Both the position numbers and the translations under genes were made by a program. From assembly GCF_029581355.1 (NCBI RefSeq), contig NZ_CP120849.1, positions 1,768,501 through 1,832,500 on the forward strand: DNA of 64,000 nt. Direction: 5' to 3'. Every line of letters starts with the position of its first letter. The stretch's first letter is position 1. This DNA comes from Parabacteroides chongii (GTDB lineage Bacteria; Bacteroidota; Bacteroidia; Bacteroidales; Tannerellaceae). Below the pieces are notes generated by a model. The model saw only the letters and a program-made list of their open reading frames with translations, was not told the DNA's origin and searched no databases. Positions 36,077 through 46,205 of this stretch are shown here, piece after piece.

Positions 36077-38332
36077 ATGGAAACATTTTATCTGTTCCTC
36101 GTAATTTTCCTCTTTGTGCTGGCGGTGTTCGACCTGTCGGTCGGAGTCAGTAATGACGCAGTAAACTTCCTTAATTCTGCAATCGGTTCGAGGGCCGCAT
36201 CATTTAAAGTAATTATGGTCATCGCCGCAATCGGTATTTTTGTCGGCGCTTCATTGTCAAACGGAATGATGGATATTGCCCGGCATGGGATCTATCAGCC
36301 CCAGCACTTCTATTTTTCGGAAATAATGTGCATTCTGTTTGCCGTTATGCTTACGGATGTTGTTCTGTTGGATGTATTTAACTCGTTAGGTATGCCGACT
36401 TCTACAACTGTTTCTCTTGTATTTGAACTCTTAGGAGGTACTGTTGCACTTGCTCTGATTAAAATAGCCCATTCCGACGGGGCTTTGCAATTGGGAGACC
36501 TGCTGAATACGGATAAGGCATTTACCGTTATTCTGGCGATATTCCTGTCCGTCGCGATCGCCTTTTTCTTCGGTTCCGTAGTGCAGTACATCTCTCGTCT
36601 GATCTTTACCTTTAATTATAAGAAACATACCAAATACTTTATCGCTCTGTTCGGTGGTCTGGCTGCTACTTCCATTTTATATTTTATGCTGATAAAAGGA
36701 TTGAAAGAAAGTTCTTTCATGACAAGTGGATTGAAAGAAGCTGTATATGGCAATACGGAGACGATTGTCTGGTGTGCCTTTATCGGTTTCACGATCCTGA
36801 TGCAGATTCTTCACTGGCTGAAAGTGAATGTGTTCAAAGTAGTGGTGTTGATGGGTACGTTTGCCCTGGCGCTGGCTTTTGCGGGCAATGATTTGGTGAA
36901 CTTTATCGGTGTTCCTTTGGCTGGCTATTCTTCTTATATAGATTTGATGGCACAGGGGGGAACGACTACGACGGATACGTTCCTGATGTCTTCCTTGCTC
37001 GAACCGGCACAGACACCCTGGTATTTCCTGGTAGGATCGGGGCTGGTGATGGTGATTGCATTGGCTACATCCAAAAAGGCACAGAGCGTAATCAAGACTT
37101 CGCTGGATTTGTCCCGTCAGACGGAAGGAAATGAAAATTTCGGAACTTCACCTGTTGCCCGTGTGCTGGTCCGGACATGCAACAACACAGCCAGTACGCT
37201 GCTGAGTGTGGTTCCTCCCCGCGTAAAAGACTGGATAGACAGCCGTTTCAATAATGACGAGATCATCCTGGAAAATAAAGCCAGTTTTGACCTGGTCAGA
37301 GCTTCGGTCAATGTTGTGTTGTCCGGCTTGTTGATTGCACTGGGTACTTCTTTGAAATTGCCTCTGTCTACTACTTATGTTGCGTTCATGGTGGCAATGG
37401 GTAGTTCGCTGGCGGACCGTGCCTGGGGACGTGAGAGTGCCGTTTACCGTATTACCGGTGTGTTGTCCGTGATCGGAGGATGGTTCATCACGGCGGGTGC
37501 AGCATTTACCATTTGTTTCCTGGTTGCTTTGCTGATTTATTTCGGCGGTATTGCCGCCATGGTTGCCATGGTCGGTGTAGCGGTTTATATGCTGATCCGT
37601 AATCAGATTGCCTATAAGAAGAAACTGAAGAAAGAGGCTTTGAAAGAAGAAGTCAATACGACGGTTGCGAAACTGCGTGAAACAACCGACGGACGCGAAG
37701 CGCTTTCTTTGTTCCGCGAACATAGTCGCGAAGAATTGGAATCTGTCCTGCTCTTCACTGCGGATATGCTGGATAGATCGGTTCACGGATTTATGAATGA
37801 GAATCTCCGTGAACTGCGTAAGGTCCTGAGTGCCGTGGAAGAAAAGAAAATCCACCTGAAGCAGGTAAAACGAGTCGGAACTCTTGGTGTCACTCATTTG
37901 GATCATGATATAGCCGTTGAAAAGGGGTTATATTATTACCAGGGAAATGATTTCGCCAGTGAGATCATATTCAGTGTCCGCCGTATGACGGAGCCGAGCA
38001 AGGAACATGTGGATAATAACTTCAGTCCGCTCAACGATATCCAGAAAGAAGATTTCAGTAAGATGACGGAAAGTATCGTTACTTATCTGAAACGCTGTGC
38101 GACTATGATCGAGAAGAACGATTATCATCGCTTGGACGATGTGATCGCCGAATCGGTGGATTTGACGAACCAGCTTACAGCTTTGAAGAAAGGCGAGCTG
38201 AAACGTATTCAGGGACAAAGCGGCAGCACCAAGGTAAGTATGGTTTACCTGAACATGGTACAGGAGGCGCAGAATATCGTATCTTTTACCGCGAATCTGA
38301 TCAAGGTAAGCCGTAAATTTCAGAAAGAATGA
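36077..38332 (+). CDS. PiT-family inorganic phosphate transporter with PhoU-like C-terminal extension
   Basis: 751 residues. The N-terminal 510 residues hold the two PiT repeats, each starting with a family signature (SVGVSNDAVNFLNSAIGSRAA near residue 22 and AFAGNDLVNFIGVPLAG near 265), and 10-12 transmembrane helices. Beyond about residue 515 the protein becomes soluble and helical (KKLKKEALKEEVNTTVAKL to the end), resembling a PhoU/DUF47-type helical domain that could gate the transporter. PiT proteins import phosphate with protons or sodium. Usual PiT proteins are about 400-530 residues, so the tail is a real extension. It lies divergent from the ECF locus and upstream of the phosphonate genes, separated by a terminator-like hairpin. 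Confidence 0.92.
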   Translation: METFYLFLVIFLFVLAVFDLSVGVSNDAVNFLNSAIGSRAASFKVIMVIAAIGIFVGASLSNGMMDIARHGIYQPQHFYFSEIMCILFAVMLTDVVLLDVFNSLGMPTSTTVSLVFELLGGTVALALIKIAHSDGALQLGDLLNTDKAFTVILAIFLSVAIAFFFGSVVQYISRLIFTFNYKKHTKYFIALFGGLAATSILYFMLIKGLKESSFMTSGLKEAVYGNTETIVWCAFIGFTILMQILHWLKVNVFKVVVLMGTFALALAFAGNDLVNFIGVPLAGYSSYIDLMAQGGTTTTDTFLMSSLLEPAQTPWYFLVGSGLVMVIALATSKKAQSVIKTSLDLSRQTEGNENFGTSPVARVLVRTCNNTASTLLSVVPPRVKDWIDSRFNNDEIILENKASFDLVRASVNVVLSGLLIALGTSLKLPLSTTYVAFMVAMGSSLADRAWGRESAVYRITGVLSVIGGWFITAGAAFTICFLVALLIYFGGIAAMVAMVGVAVYMLIRNQIAYKKKLKKEALKEEVNTTVAKLRETTDGREALSLFREHSREELESVLLFTADMLDRSVHGFMNENLRELRKVLSAVEEKKIHLKQVKRVGTLGVTHLDHDIAVEKGLYYYQGNDFASEIIFSVRRMTEPSKEHVDNNFSPLNDIQKEDFSKMTESIVTYLKRCATMIEKNDYHRLDDVIAESVDLTNQLTALKKGELKRIQGQSGSTKVSMVYLNMVQEAQNIVSFTANLIKVSRKFQKE

Positions 38333-38393
38333 AATACAATCGTCGGCTGAAACATATTTGTAACAAAATCTAAACAGATTGGTCACATTATAG

Positions 38394-38423
38394 AAATACC
38401 CTCGTCATATCGCGAGGGTATTT
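38394..38423 (+). terminator. Terminator after the phosphate transporter gene
   Basis: An 11-bp stem (AAATACCCTCG and its complement) with an 8-base loop is followed by T's. The 3' end overlaps a TATTTTTG box at 38419-38426 that may start the phosphonate operon. Confidence 0.7.
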
Positions 38424-38452
38424 TTGTTGCCGGAAATAAAACGACAACAAAG

Positions 38453-39793
38453 ATGAACAATTTGTTACAGATAAATGAAACGACCCGGAAACGCCTTTCC
38501 GACTTCCTTTTTATCCTTTGGGCGGGAGGAGCCGCTTTGCTCTCTTATTCCTTGGTTTATGCACTCCGTAAACCGTTCACCGCAGCCTCTTTCGAGAATG
38601 CGGAATTTTTCGACCTGGATTATAAGGTGGTGGTGACGATCTCCCAGATACTGGGATATGTGATCTCCAAGTTTATCGGTATCAAACTGATCTCTGAGTT
38701 GAAAGCGGAGGAGCGGTTTAAGTTTATTCTGACATCCGTCTTGCTGGCGGAAGCGTCGTTGATCCTTTTCGGATTGCTTTCAACGCCGTTCAATGTGGCT
38801 GCGATGTTCCTCAACGGTCTTTCTTTGGGATGTATGTGGGGAGTGATTTTCAGCTTTATCGAAGGACGGCGGGTAACGGATATTCTGGCGAGTCTGCTGG
38901 GTGTCAGTATGGTGGTCAGTTCGGGGACGGCGAAGTCGGTCGGATTGTATGTCATGAATCATCTGCATGTAAGCGAGTTTTGGATGCCTGCACTGATCGG
39001 TGCAGTGGCACTTCCCCTGTTGCTCCTGCTGGGTTGGGCACTTAACAGGCTTCCCAAGCCGACCCAAGAGGATATCGCCATGAAGTCCGAACGCGAAACC
39101 CTGAACGGAAGACAGCGGCGGGAGCTCTTCAAAAGCTATATGCCTTTTCTGAGTATGCTTTTCGTGGCCAATATCGCGATTGTCGTTTTGCGAGATATAA
39201 AGGAAGACTTCCTGGTGAATATAATAGATGTATCCAGTTACTCGCCGTGGCTCTTTGCCCAGATAGACAGCATCGTGACATTGATTATCCTGGGGATATT
39301 CGGTCTGATGGTCTTCGTGAAAGACAATTTGAAGGCACTGTCTGTATTGTTTGTCCTGATCATGTCGGGAATGGTGGTGATGTCGGTCGTCTCTTTCGGG
39401 CAGGAACAGTTCCGGCTTTCGCCTGTTGCATGGTTGTTTATCCAGAGTTTGTGCCTGTATATCACCTACCTGACATTCCAGACTATCTTTTTCGACCGTT
39501 TCATCGCTTGCTTCAGAATTCGCGGGAATGTCGGTTTCTTTATTGTGACGACAGACTTTCTGGGATATACCGGAACCGTCGTTGTGCTTGTCCTGAAGGA
39601 GTTTTGCAACCCCAATATCGATTGGGCTTTGTTTTATAACCAGCTGGCAGGTTATGTCGGTATCTTTTGTTGCATCCTTTTTGCTTGTTCTTTTGTATAT
39701 TTGCACCAGCGTTTCCGTAGAGAAACAGGTGTGACAGCCGCCAGGGAAGAGACACTTGAAGCCGTTCCGCAGAATGCCATCACCGTTGCCTGA
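38453..39793 (+). CDS. DUF5690-type multi-helix membrane protein, candidate 2-aminoethylphosphonate importer
   Basis: 446 residues with about 12 hydrophobic helices. The first one carries AALLSYSLVYALRKPFTAASFE, a pattern reminiscent of major-facilitator glycerol-3-phosphate/antiporter-type proteins (YxxRKPF). The soluble loop near 205-225 is basic. I assign it to the Bacteroidetes family of unknown function DUF5690 from memory. It lies 48 bases before phnX and then phnW with no promoter between, so the three genes form an operon. A membrane protein next to the two AEP-degrading enzymes, with no phnSTUV genes nearby, is a good candidate for AEP uptake; this function is inferred from position only. 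Confidence 0.7.
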   Translation: MNNLLQINETTRKRLSDFLFILWAGGAALLSYSLVYALRKPFTAASFENAEFFDLDYKVVVTISQILGYVISKFIGIKLISELKAEERFKFILTSVLLAEASLILFGLLSTPFNVAAMFLNGLSLGCMWGVIFSFIEGRRVTDILASLLGVSMVVSSGTAKSVGLYVMNHLHVSEFWMPALIGAVALPLLLLLGWALNRLPKPTQEDIAMKSERETLNGRQRRELFKSYMPFLSMLFVANIAIVVLRDIKEDFLVNIIDVSSYSPWLFAQIDSIVTLIILGIFGLMVFVKDNLKALSVLFVLIMSGMVVMSVVSFGQEQFRLSPVAWLFIQSLCLYITYLTFQTIFFDRFIACFRIRGNVGFFIVTTDFLGYTGTVVVLVLKEFCNPNIDWALFYNQLAGYVGIFCCILFACSFVYLHQRFRRETGVTAAREETLEAVPQNAITVA

Positions 39794-39840
39794 ATTTGAT
39801 ATATCGGAATATAAAGAATAATCAGTATATAAATGAAGTT

Positions 39841-40623
39841 ATGAAGAAGATTTCGTGTGTAATTATGGACTGGGCGGGAACAGCTGTCGATTTCGGTTGT
39901 TTTGCCCCATTGAACGCTTTCCTGAAAGTTTTCTCGGAAGAAAAAGGGATCGATATTACGTACCGCCAGGCACGTGAGCCGATGGGACTCCTCAAGATCG
40001 ATCATATCAAGGCTATTCTGAATATGCCGGAAGTCAGTGATAAGTTCCGTGCCCGTTATGGCCGCGACTGGAACATGGATGATGTGAACGAGATGTATCA
40101 GAGTTTTGAGAAACATCTGTTCGCCTCGCTGAAAAACTTTACCACGCCGATACCCGGTGTATTGGAAACAATGAAACTGTTGCGTGAGAACGGCATAAAG
40201 ATCGGTTCTACAACCGGCTATACACAGGCTATGATGGACGTGGTCCGTCCCGATGCCGCTGCCAAAGGCTATGAGGTCGACAATCTGGTCACTCCCGACG
40301 ATGTTCCTGCCGGTCGTCCTGCTCCTTATATGATCTATAAAAATATGATCGATTTGGCTATTCCGTCTGTAGATAATGTTGTGAAAGTAGGCGATACGAT
40401 TGCCGACATCAAAGAAGGCCTGAATGCGAAAGTTTGGAGCATCGGTATCGTAACGGGAAGTAACGAGATGGGAATTACTGAAGAAGAATACAACCATCGC
40501 TCTGCCGACGAACTAGCTGAACTGAAGCGCGAAGTACGCGAACGTATGCTGGCTGCAGGTGCTCATTTCGTATTGGATAACATTACCGAACTGCCTGCTT
40601 GCATTGAGAAAATTAACCGATAA
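39841..40623 (+). CDS. phnX: Phosphonoacetaldehyde hydrolase (phosphonatase)
   Basis: 260 residues from ATG 39841. A HAD-superfamily enzyme that cleaves phosphonoacetaldehyde to acetaldehyde and phosphate. The nucleophile Asp10 lies in IMDWAGTAVDFG. The Schiff-base lysine Lys52 lies in REPMGLLKIDHI, which distinguishes phosphonatase from other HAD enzymes. STTGYTQAMMD and KVGDTIADIKEGLNA provide the remaining HAD motifs. It is the second step after PhnW. The gene sits between the candidate transporter and phnW. Length and motifs are typical. Confidence 0.95.
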   Translation: MKKISCVIMDWAGTAVDFGCFAPLNAFLKVFSEEKGIDITYRQAREPMGLLKIDHIKAILNMPEVSDKFRARYGRDWNMDDVNEMYQSFEKHLFASLKNFTTPIPGVLETMKLLRENGIKIGSTTGYTQAMMDVVRPDAAAKGYEVDNLVTPDDVPAGRPAPYMIYKNMIDLAIPSVDNVVKVGDTIADIKEGLNAKVWSIGIVTGSNEMGITEEEYNHRSADELAELKREVRERMLAAGAHFVLDNITELPACIEKINR

Positions 40624-40649
40624 AATAAAGACATAACATATCCATTGAA

Positions 40650-41741
40650 ATGAGAAATTATCTTTTACTGACTCCCGGCCCGTTAAGTACTTCACAGACA
40701 GTACGCGAGGCCATGCTTCAGGATTGGTGCACCTGGGATAAAGATTATAACGAAGGAATTGTAACTCCGATCCGTAAAGGCTTGCTGGCCATTGCCGGAC
40801 TGGATGAGAACGAATATACCGACGTACTTTTGCAGGGAAGCGGTACTTACTGCGTGGAAGCAACGATCGGAGCTGCCGTGAAACCGACCGATAAACTGCT
40901 TATCCTTGCCAATGGCGCATACGGTAAGCGTATGGCGCAGATTGCTGAATATTATCATATCGATCATGTGCTGGTCTCTCTGCATGAAACGGAGCTGATC
41001 ACAGGAGAAGTTGCCCGCAAGGCACTGGAAGCGAATCCGGGCATCACCCATCTCTCTATGGTGCACAGTGAAACAACGACCGGTCTGCTGAATCCGATCG
41101 AAGAAGTGGCGGAAGTGATCCGTGGCAAGGGAATCACGTTTATCGTAGATGCCATGAGCAGCTTTGGAGGCGTGCCTATCGATGTGAAGAAGCTGAATAT
41201 CGATTTTTTGGTGAGCAGTGCCAATAAATGTATTCAGGGAGTTCCCGGTTTTGGCTTCGTCATCGCCAGGAAGGAAAAGCTGATGGCCTGTAAAGGAGTT
41301 GCCCGTTCGTTGTCCCTGGATATCTATGCACAATGGGAAACGATGGAAAAAGGCGGAGGTAAATGGCGTTTTACGTCACCTACGCATGTGGTCCGCGCTT
41401 TCTACCAGGCAATGAAGGAACTGAATGAAGAAGGTGGCATCGCAGCCCGCTACGAACGCTATAAGAAGAATCACCGTATATTGGTAGACGGCATGCGTGC
41501 ATTGGGATTCAAGACGTTATTGCCGGATGCTTCGCAGGGTCCGATCATCACATCTTTCCTGTATCCTCATGCTGATTTTGATTTCCATGCTTTTTATGAA
41601 GCACTGAAACAAAAAGGTTTTGTGATTTATCCCGGAAAGATCTCGGATGCCGACACTTTCCGTATCGGGAATATCGGGGATGTTTTCCCTCAGGATATGG
41701 AGAATTTGCTGGAAGCGATCAAACAGACATCTATCCGTTGA
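40650..41741 (+). CDS. phnW: 2-aminoethylphosphonate-pyruvate transaminase
   Basis: 363 residues. A PLP-dependent class V aminotransferase that moves the amino group of 2-aminoethylphosphonate to pyruvate, giving phosphonoacetaldehyde and alanine. The PLP lysine is Lys193 in [14 protein letters not shown], with Asp167 in [10 protein letters not shown]. The N-terminal [10 protein letters not shown] and [10 protein letters not shown] are family signatures. With PhnX it releases phosphate from AEP, an abundant phosphonate on zwitterionic polysaccharides and lipids. Its end overlaps the converging kinase gene by 11 bases. Confidence 0.96.
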   Translation: MRNYLLLTPGPLSTSQTVREAMLQDWCTWDKDYNEGIVTPIRKGLLAIAGLDENEYTDVLLQGSGTYCVEATIGAAVKPTDKLLILANGAYGKRMAQIAEYYHIDHVLVSLHETELITGEVARKALEANPGITHLSMVHSETTTGLLNPIEEVAEVIRGKGITFIVDAMSSFGGVPIDVKKLNIDFLVSSANKCIQGVPGFGFVIARKEKLMACKGVARSLSLDIYAQWETMEKGGGKWRFTSPTHVVRAFYQAMKELNEEGGIAARYERYKKNHRILVDGMRALGFKTLLPDASQGPIITSFLYPHADFDFHAFYEALKQKGFVIYPGKISDADTFRIGNIGDVFPQDMENLLEAIKQTSIR

Positions 41742-43839
41742 CGGCATTGTCTGACTCACAAGGATGAATGAATACAAAGCGGGCTCCGGCAGTATATGAT
41801 GTATCCAGGAATATGCTGTCCGGCCCGCTTAAATGTTCTGCTATATAACTGCATATATGGAGACCGAGACCTGTGCCTGATTGGTAGTTGTCCGACTTTT
41901 CGAAACGTTTAAATATTTCTTCCTGCTTTTCTTTTGGAATACCCGTTCCGGTATCGGTGACCGTTATCCGTACGTGCTTTTTATCTGCTTCCAACGTATA
42001 AGCCAGGTTGATTTCTCCTTTTTCCGTAAATTTGGCCGCATTGGTTAGCAGGTTGGTTAGTAATTGTTGCAGGCGTATAGTGTCTGTATTGATAATCACT
42101 TGTTCTGAGGCAGGGGAAAAAGTTAATACCACTCCTTCACGTACATGTTGCCGGATGCTGTTGAGAGCTTTTCGGCAGCAATCTTTCAATAATACTTTTT
42201 GCAAATTGAAGCTCATGTCACCCGTTTTCATCATTGACAGGTTGAGTACATCATTTATTAACGTCAGCATCAAATCGGTATTATTCTGAATGATTCCGGA
42301 ATATTCTCTTTTCTCTTCTGGAGTTGTTCCCTTTTCTGTCAGCAACTCGGAAAAACCGACAATTGCATTCAGAGGAGTACGTATTTCATGACTCATATCT
42401 GCAATGAAAGAACTTTGCAGGCGATTGGCTTCATCTGCTCGTATCGTTTCGAGTATCAGTTTTTCTTTTGATTTTAGTAAAGCCTCTTTTTCCTGTTGTA
42501 AATAATTCTTCAACCGTTGTGTCCTGTTGCTGTAAATATATAGGATATAGAGTGTTATTAGTAATATGATAATTACAGACAGGAAGAATAGCAACTGATT
42601 TTGTTTCTGTATAATTTGCTTTTGGTTATTCTTCATCTGGTCTTTTTGCATGATATCGAAATTGATATCATGTAATGTACGCAGTTGGTTCACTTGACGC
42701 AGAAACATTTCGTTGTTACTTTTGTCATTATAGGCGCTGATCTCTTCATAAAGCTTCAGGACTTCGTTTTCTTTCCCTTGTTTTTTCAGTATATCGGCTT
42801 TTAATTGTAAATCTTCCGGTAAACGCTGTTTTTCTAAAAGTTTGTCAATGTAATGTAAAGCGAGTGTAAAATTACCTGTTCGGGCATAATAATGGGATTT
42901 GACAGCCAGATATACTTTTCCTGCATAGTCTCCCTCTACGAATTCACTTCCTTCGAAGCGACTGGCCATTTCGATGGATTCCCTGGCTTTGTCCAATTCA
43001 TTCTCTTTCAGATACAGATCGGTATAGAAACAATATAAAAGCCAGTATTCCCGGTTGACGGGGAATAAACCGTTTTGTGTTTTATTCAATCCATCTAATT
43101 TGTCTATCAACTGCTTATAATCCGCGAGCATTTCCAAGGTCTTTTTATATGAATCGGTCCGCAGGCTCGACTCTATTTGGTAAGCGATCAGACGTAATTC
43201 GGTGTCATTGTCGCCTCCCTGTTGTTTCAGACGGTCGAGTCCGTCCTGGAAAGCGATCACGGCATCGCTATCACGACGGATGGCTTGATAAATCTGGCCC
43301 AGGCATTCCGAACTGCGCAAGAGTCCGTAACTTTGTTTCGTGTTTATAGCCAATTGGTATAGATTATGAGTATTGTTCATTGCTTCTTCATAATTCCTGT
43401 GCCATAACAGATCCTGGCAGTATAATGCTCTTGCCCTGAATAAGGCATCCGGATATTCATTGCGTTCACGGGCGATAGAGTCGATCGTGTGCATCCAGTA
43501 AGCCAGACTGTCACTTTTATCCAGGTTATAATAGTAGGTGGCAATGTCCGACAATGCTGTATAAACAGCTTGGACAGAATCAATCTTTTCAGCTTCTTTT
43601 ATCGATCTTTTCAGGTATTCGATCTGTTCTGGTTTTTGTTCATGGAGAAGAGAAAGACGGTATAATACCGGAATTTTTTCCTGTGGTTCGGATTGCTCCG
43701 GCAAAATGGCTTTCAGACTATCGATTTCTGCCATATGTGAGTTGATGGCCAGTGCCGATAGGGGAAAAAGTAGGAGTAACCTTATCATAAGTGCCCAAAT
43801 CCTGACATGATATGTAAAAGATAGATGCTGTCTTTTCAT
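41731..43839 (-). CDS. TPR-containing sensor histidine kinase
   Basis: 702 residues with signal peptide. TPR-like helical repeats fill about residues 40-390 in the periplasm. One transmembrane helix lies near 415-435 ([21 protein letters not shown]), then a coiled linker, the HisKA domain with H-box [23 protein letters not shown], and an HATPase domain with NLLTNAAKF (N-box), DTGTGIP (G1) and GTGLGLHI (G2). There is no receiver or DNA-binding domain, so a separate response regulator is needed, and none is adjacent. The gene overlaps the upstream kinase gene by four bases (ATGA), indicating translational coupling. Ligand unknown. Confidence 0.93.
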   Translation of the reverse strand: MKRQHLSFTYHVRIWALMIRLLLLFPLSALAINSHMAEIDSLKAILPEQSEPQEKIPVLYRLSLLHEQKPEQIEYLKRSIKEAEKIDSVQAVYTALSDIATYYYNLDKSDSLAYWMHTIDSIARERNEYPDALFRARALYCQDLLWHRNYEEAMNNTHNLYQLAINTKQSYGLLRSSECLGQIYQAIRRDSDAVIAFQDGLDRLKQQGGDNDTELRLIAYQIESSLRTDSYKKTLEMLADYKQLIDKLDGLNKTQNGLFPVNREYWLLYCFYTDLYLKENELDKARESIEMASRFEGSEFVEGDYAGKVYLAVKSHYYARTGNFTLALHYIDKLLEKQRLPEDLQLKADILKKQGKENEVLKLYEEISAYNDKSNNEMFLRQVNQLRTLHDINFDIMQKDQMKNNQKQIIQKQNQLLFFLSVIIILLITLYILYIYSNRTQRLKNYLQQEKEALLKSKEKLILETIRADEANRLQSSFIADMSHEIRTPLNAIVGFSELLTEKGTTPEEKREYSGIIQNNTDLMLTLINDVLNLSMMKTGDMSFNLQKVLLKDCCRKALNSIRQHVREGVVLTFSPASEQVIINTDTIRLQQLLTNLLTNAAKFTEKGEINLAYTLEADKKHVRITVTDTGTGIPKEKQEEIFKRFEKSDNYQSGTGLGLHICSYIAEHLSGPDSIFLDTSYTAGARFVFIHPCESDNAVNG

Positions 43840-45908
43840 GATTGTTTGTTGTTTATCAGCTCCGTTGAATGCGTAAAAATAAAACGGGCTCCTGTTGTAT
43901 AAGCAGAATCTATAAATAAACTCCCTTTAAATTGTTCGGAGATATGTGAGCTGATAGCTAATCCAAGACCTACACCCTGGACAAACTCGTTTACCTTTTC
44001 AAACCGATGGAATATATGTGATTGTTTTTCAGGGGAGATCCCACATCCTGTATCAGTGACCGACACTCGGATTAGATGTTCTTCTTCTTCGAATGTAAGA
44101 TTTATTTCTCCTTCCCGTGTAAATTTAGCTGCATTTTCCAATAGATTCCTCAGGACTTGCATGAAGCGGTTCCGGTCTGTATTTAGCATGTATTTTTCTA
44201 CCGGAGGTTCAAAAACTAGTCTGACATTTGGCTGCATAAAGGGGTTGATTTCGCTGATGACTTCCCGGCAACAGGCTATCACATCGTAGGCTTTTATATT
44301 CAGGCTGAACCTACCGGCATCGACCAGGGCAAGATCGAGTATGTTGTTTACGATATTCATCAGCAATTTGGAGTTTTCTTTAATTAAGTCTGTAAATTCT
44401 TTTTTCTCTTCGTCAGAGAATGAATCCTCATCCTCACTTAATAGTTTGGAAAAACCGACAATGGCATTTAATGGAGTACGTATTTCATGACTGATCTTTG
44501 CGATAAAATCAGTCTTTTGTCGGTTGGCCTCTTCTGCTTTCTCTTTGGCCAGCCGTGATTCTTTTTCTGATTTAACCAATGCTTCCTTTTCACACTCCAA
44601 AGCATTTTTCAGTTTATTGGAGCGTAAATAATAACGGATTCGTATAAATAACAATATGAGTAATAACAGAGAGATACCTAATCCCATCCTTACCCATTGT
44701 GTCCGTAAGGCCAGTTGATCGTTTTGACGCTGCAGTTCGTAAGTCTGCCGTTCCTGATCGTTCAGATCATTCAGTAACCGGAGTTGTTGTATCTGACGTT
44801 CGAAGGCTTCTTTTTTCATACGGCTATTCAATGCAAACAATTCTTCATAGGTTGCAATGGCTTTTGCTTTTTGTCCGTCGGCTGTCAGGATATCTATTTT
44901 CAGCTTTAAATAATGGGGTTGAACTTCGATATCCAGTCCTCTATTAATGGCTTTGAGGGCATTAGTGTAGTCTTTATTTTTATAGCAGTACAGGGCTTTT
45001 ATGCGGTAATATGGATATTTCATATTCTCTTCTGTCGACTGATCGATATATTTATCTGCCTCTTTAATATATTTTCCAGCTTTATCGAGTTGTCCTTTTT
45101 TCATGTACAATTCCGCATAATAACTGTTGAATAGCCATTTATGCCATATCGACTGATAAGAAACTCCTTTATCTGCGTAAATTTTATATACAATCTGATA
45201 CAGCTCTTTATATCTGTTTATTAATTGGAGAGATTCATCTAGCAGGTTCTCGTCCAGGAATGACGGAATAATTTCCGATACATATTGTATTTCATAAACC
45301 GGGTTGGAGTTTAGCTTTTTCAGATAGATTAAACCTTCCTTATAAGCAGTGGTCGCTTCTTTATTTCGCCCCATACCTTGGTATGCAAATCCGATACATT
45401 GGTTGGCCAGCATCAGGCCATAGTCATCCTGTGCCTTTTTAGCGTCGTTCAACAGTTTGAAAGCTTCACTGATGGCTAGTTCGTAATTCAATATTCCCTG
45501 ATAATATTTGCATAGCAATAGTCTTGTCTGGAAAAAAGCCGGTGGTGTTATTGCATGTCGGCGGTAGATCGAATCCAGTTGATTTTTCCAGTAAATCAAA
45601 CTATCCAATTGAGATTCATTATAATAGTACCGGCATAATCTTGAGTAGCTTTCACCGATATAATTTAGAGTATCGAGTTGTACGGATAAATCGATAAGTT
45701 CTTTCAACAACGTAGCTTCTTCGGGTTGTTGCCAATAACTACGGGATAATTCGAGTAAGACCGGCAGCTTTTCTGATGGCTCTTTGATATTCTTCAAAAT
45801 AGTATGCAAGCTGTCTTTCCGGCTATCGTTTGTTTGTGCCTGCAAATGTGGGCGGGAAGATAAACCGGTTATTACAGTAAGTAATAATATTGAAATAAAT
45901 TTAGGCAT
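43836..45908 (-). CDS. TPR-containing sensor histidine kinase (paralogue)
   Basis: 690 residues, the same architecture as the downstream kinase: signal peptide (ending about LQA), TPR-like repeats (about 35-395), one transmembrane helix (WVRMGLGISLLLLILLFIRI), HisKA with [23 protein letters not shown], and HATPase with NLLENAAKF, DTGCGISPE and GVGLGLAI. It probably arose by tandem duplication with the 41731 gene, though the sensor halves have diverged. Transcribed from a TATCTTTG box at 45953. Partner response regulator is not in the window next to it. Confidence 0.93.
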   Translation of the reverse strand: MPKFISILLLTVITGLSSRPHLQAQTNDSRKDSLHTILKNIKEPSEKLPVLLELSRSYWQQPEEATLLKELIDLSVQLDTLNYIGESYSRLCRYYYNESQLDSLIYWKNQLDSIYRRHAITPPAFFQTRLLLCKYYQGILNYELAISEAFKLLNDAKKAQDDYGLMLANQCIGFAYQGMGRNKEATTAYKEGLIYLKKLNSNPVYEIQYVSEIIPSFLDENLLDESLQLINRYKELYQIVYKIYADKGVSYQSIWHKWLFNSYYAELYMKKGQLDKAGKYIKEADKYIDQSTEENMKYPYYRIKALYCYKNKDYTNALKAINRGLDIEVQPHYLKLKIDILTADGQKAKAIATYEELFALNSRMKKEAFERQIQQLRLLNDLNDQERQTYELQRQNDQLALRTQWVRMGLGISLLLLILLFIRIRYYLRSNKLKNALECEKEALVKSEKESRLAKEKAEEANRQKTDFIAKISHEIRTPLNAIVGFSKLLSEDEDSFSDEEKKEFTDLIKENSKLLMNIVNNILDLALVDAGRFSLNIKAYDVIACCREVISEINPFMQPNVRLVFEPPVEKYMLNTDRNRFMQVLRNLLENAAKFTREGEINLTFEEEEHLIRVSVTDTGCGISPEKQSHIFHRFEKVNEFVQGVGLGLAISSHISEQFKGSLFIDSAYTTGARFIFTHSTELINNKQS

Positions 45909-45952
45909 ACTAGTGTTAGGTAAATGCTATTGGGTCCTAAAATACAGTTTTG

Positions 45953-45960
45953 CAAAGATA
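45953..45960 (-). promoter_or_regulatory. -7 promoter box for the tandem kinase operon
   Basis: TATCTTTG on the minus strand, about 45 bases before the ATG at 45908. Confidence 0.55.
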
Positions 45961-46205
45961 CTCTTTACTAAATAAAAAAAACGGTTTATATCAATAAAAG
46001 CGTTGTTTTATACACACTTTGGTTATTTTTTACCATTAAGGCTGGAATAAGTCTACTTTTTTGTGTCCGGAGAGTAAAATAAGTAAATAAAAGCTGCGTA
46101 TAATAAATTATTTTGATTACGTTTGTATCCGTTAATTTTCAACTAATCTGAAATTTTTATCAGAGAGATTTTTTTACAAAGTTGTACTTTAATTAATAAA
46201 AACAA

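Noticed and set aside
41731..45908. Hybrid two-component systems of the polysaccharide-utilisation type
   Set aside because: Both proteins end after the HATPase domain; receiver and AraC-type DNA-binding domains are missing.
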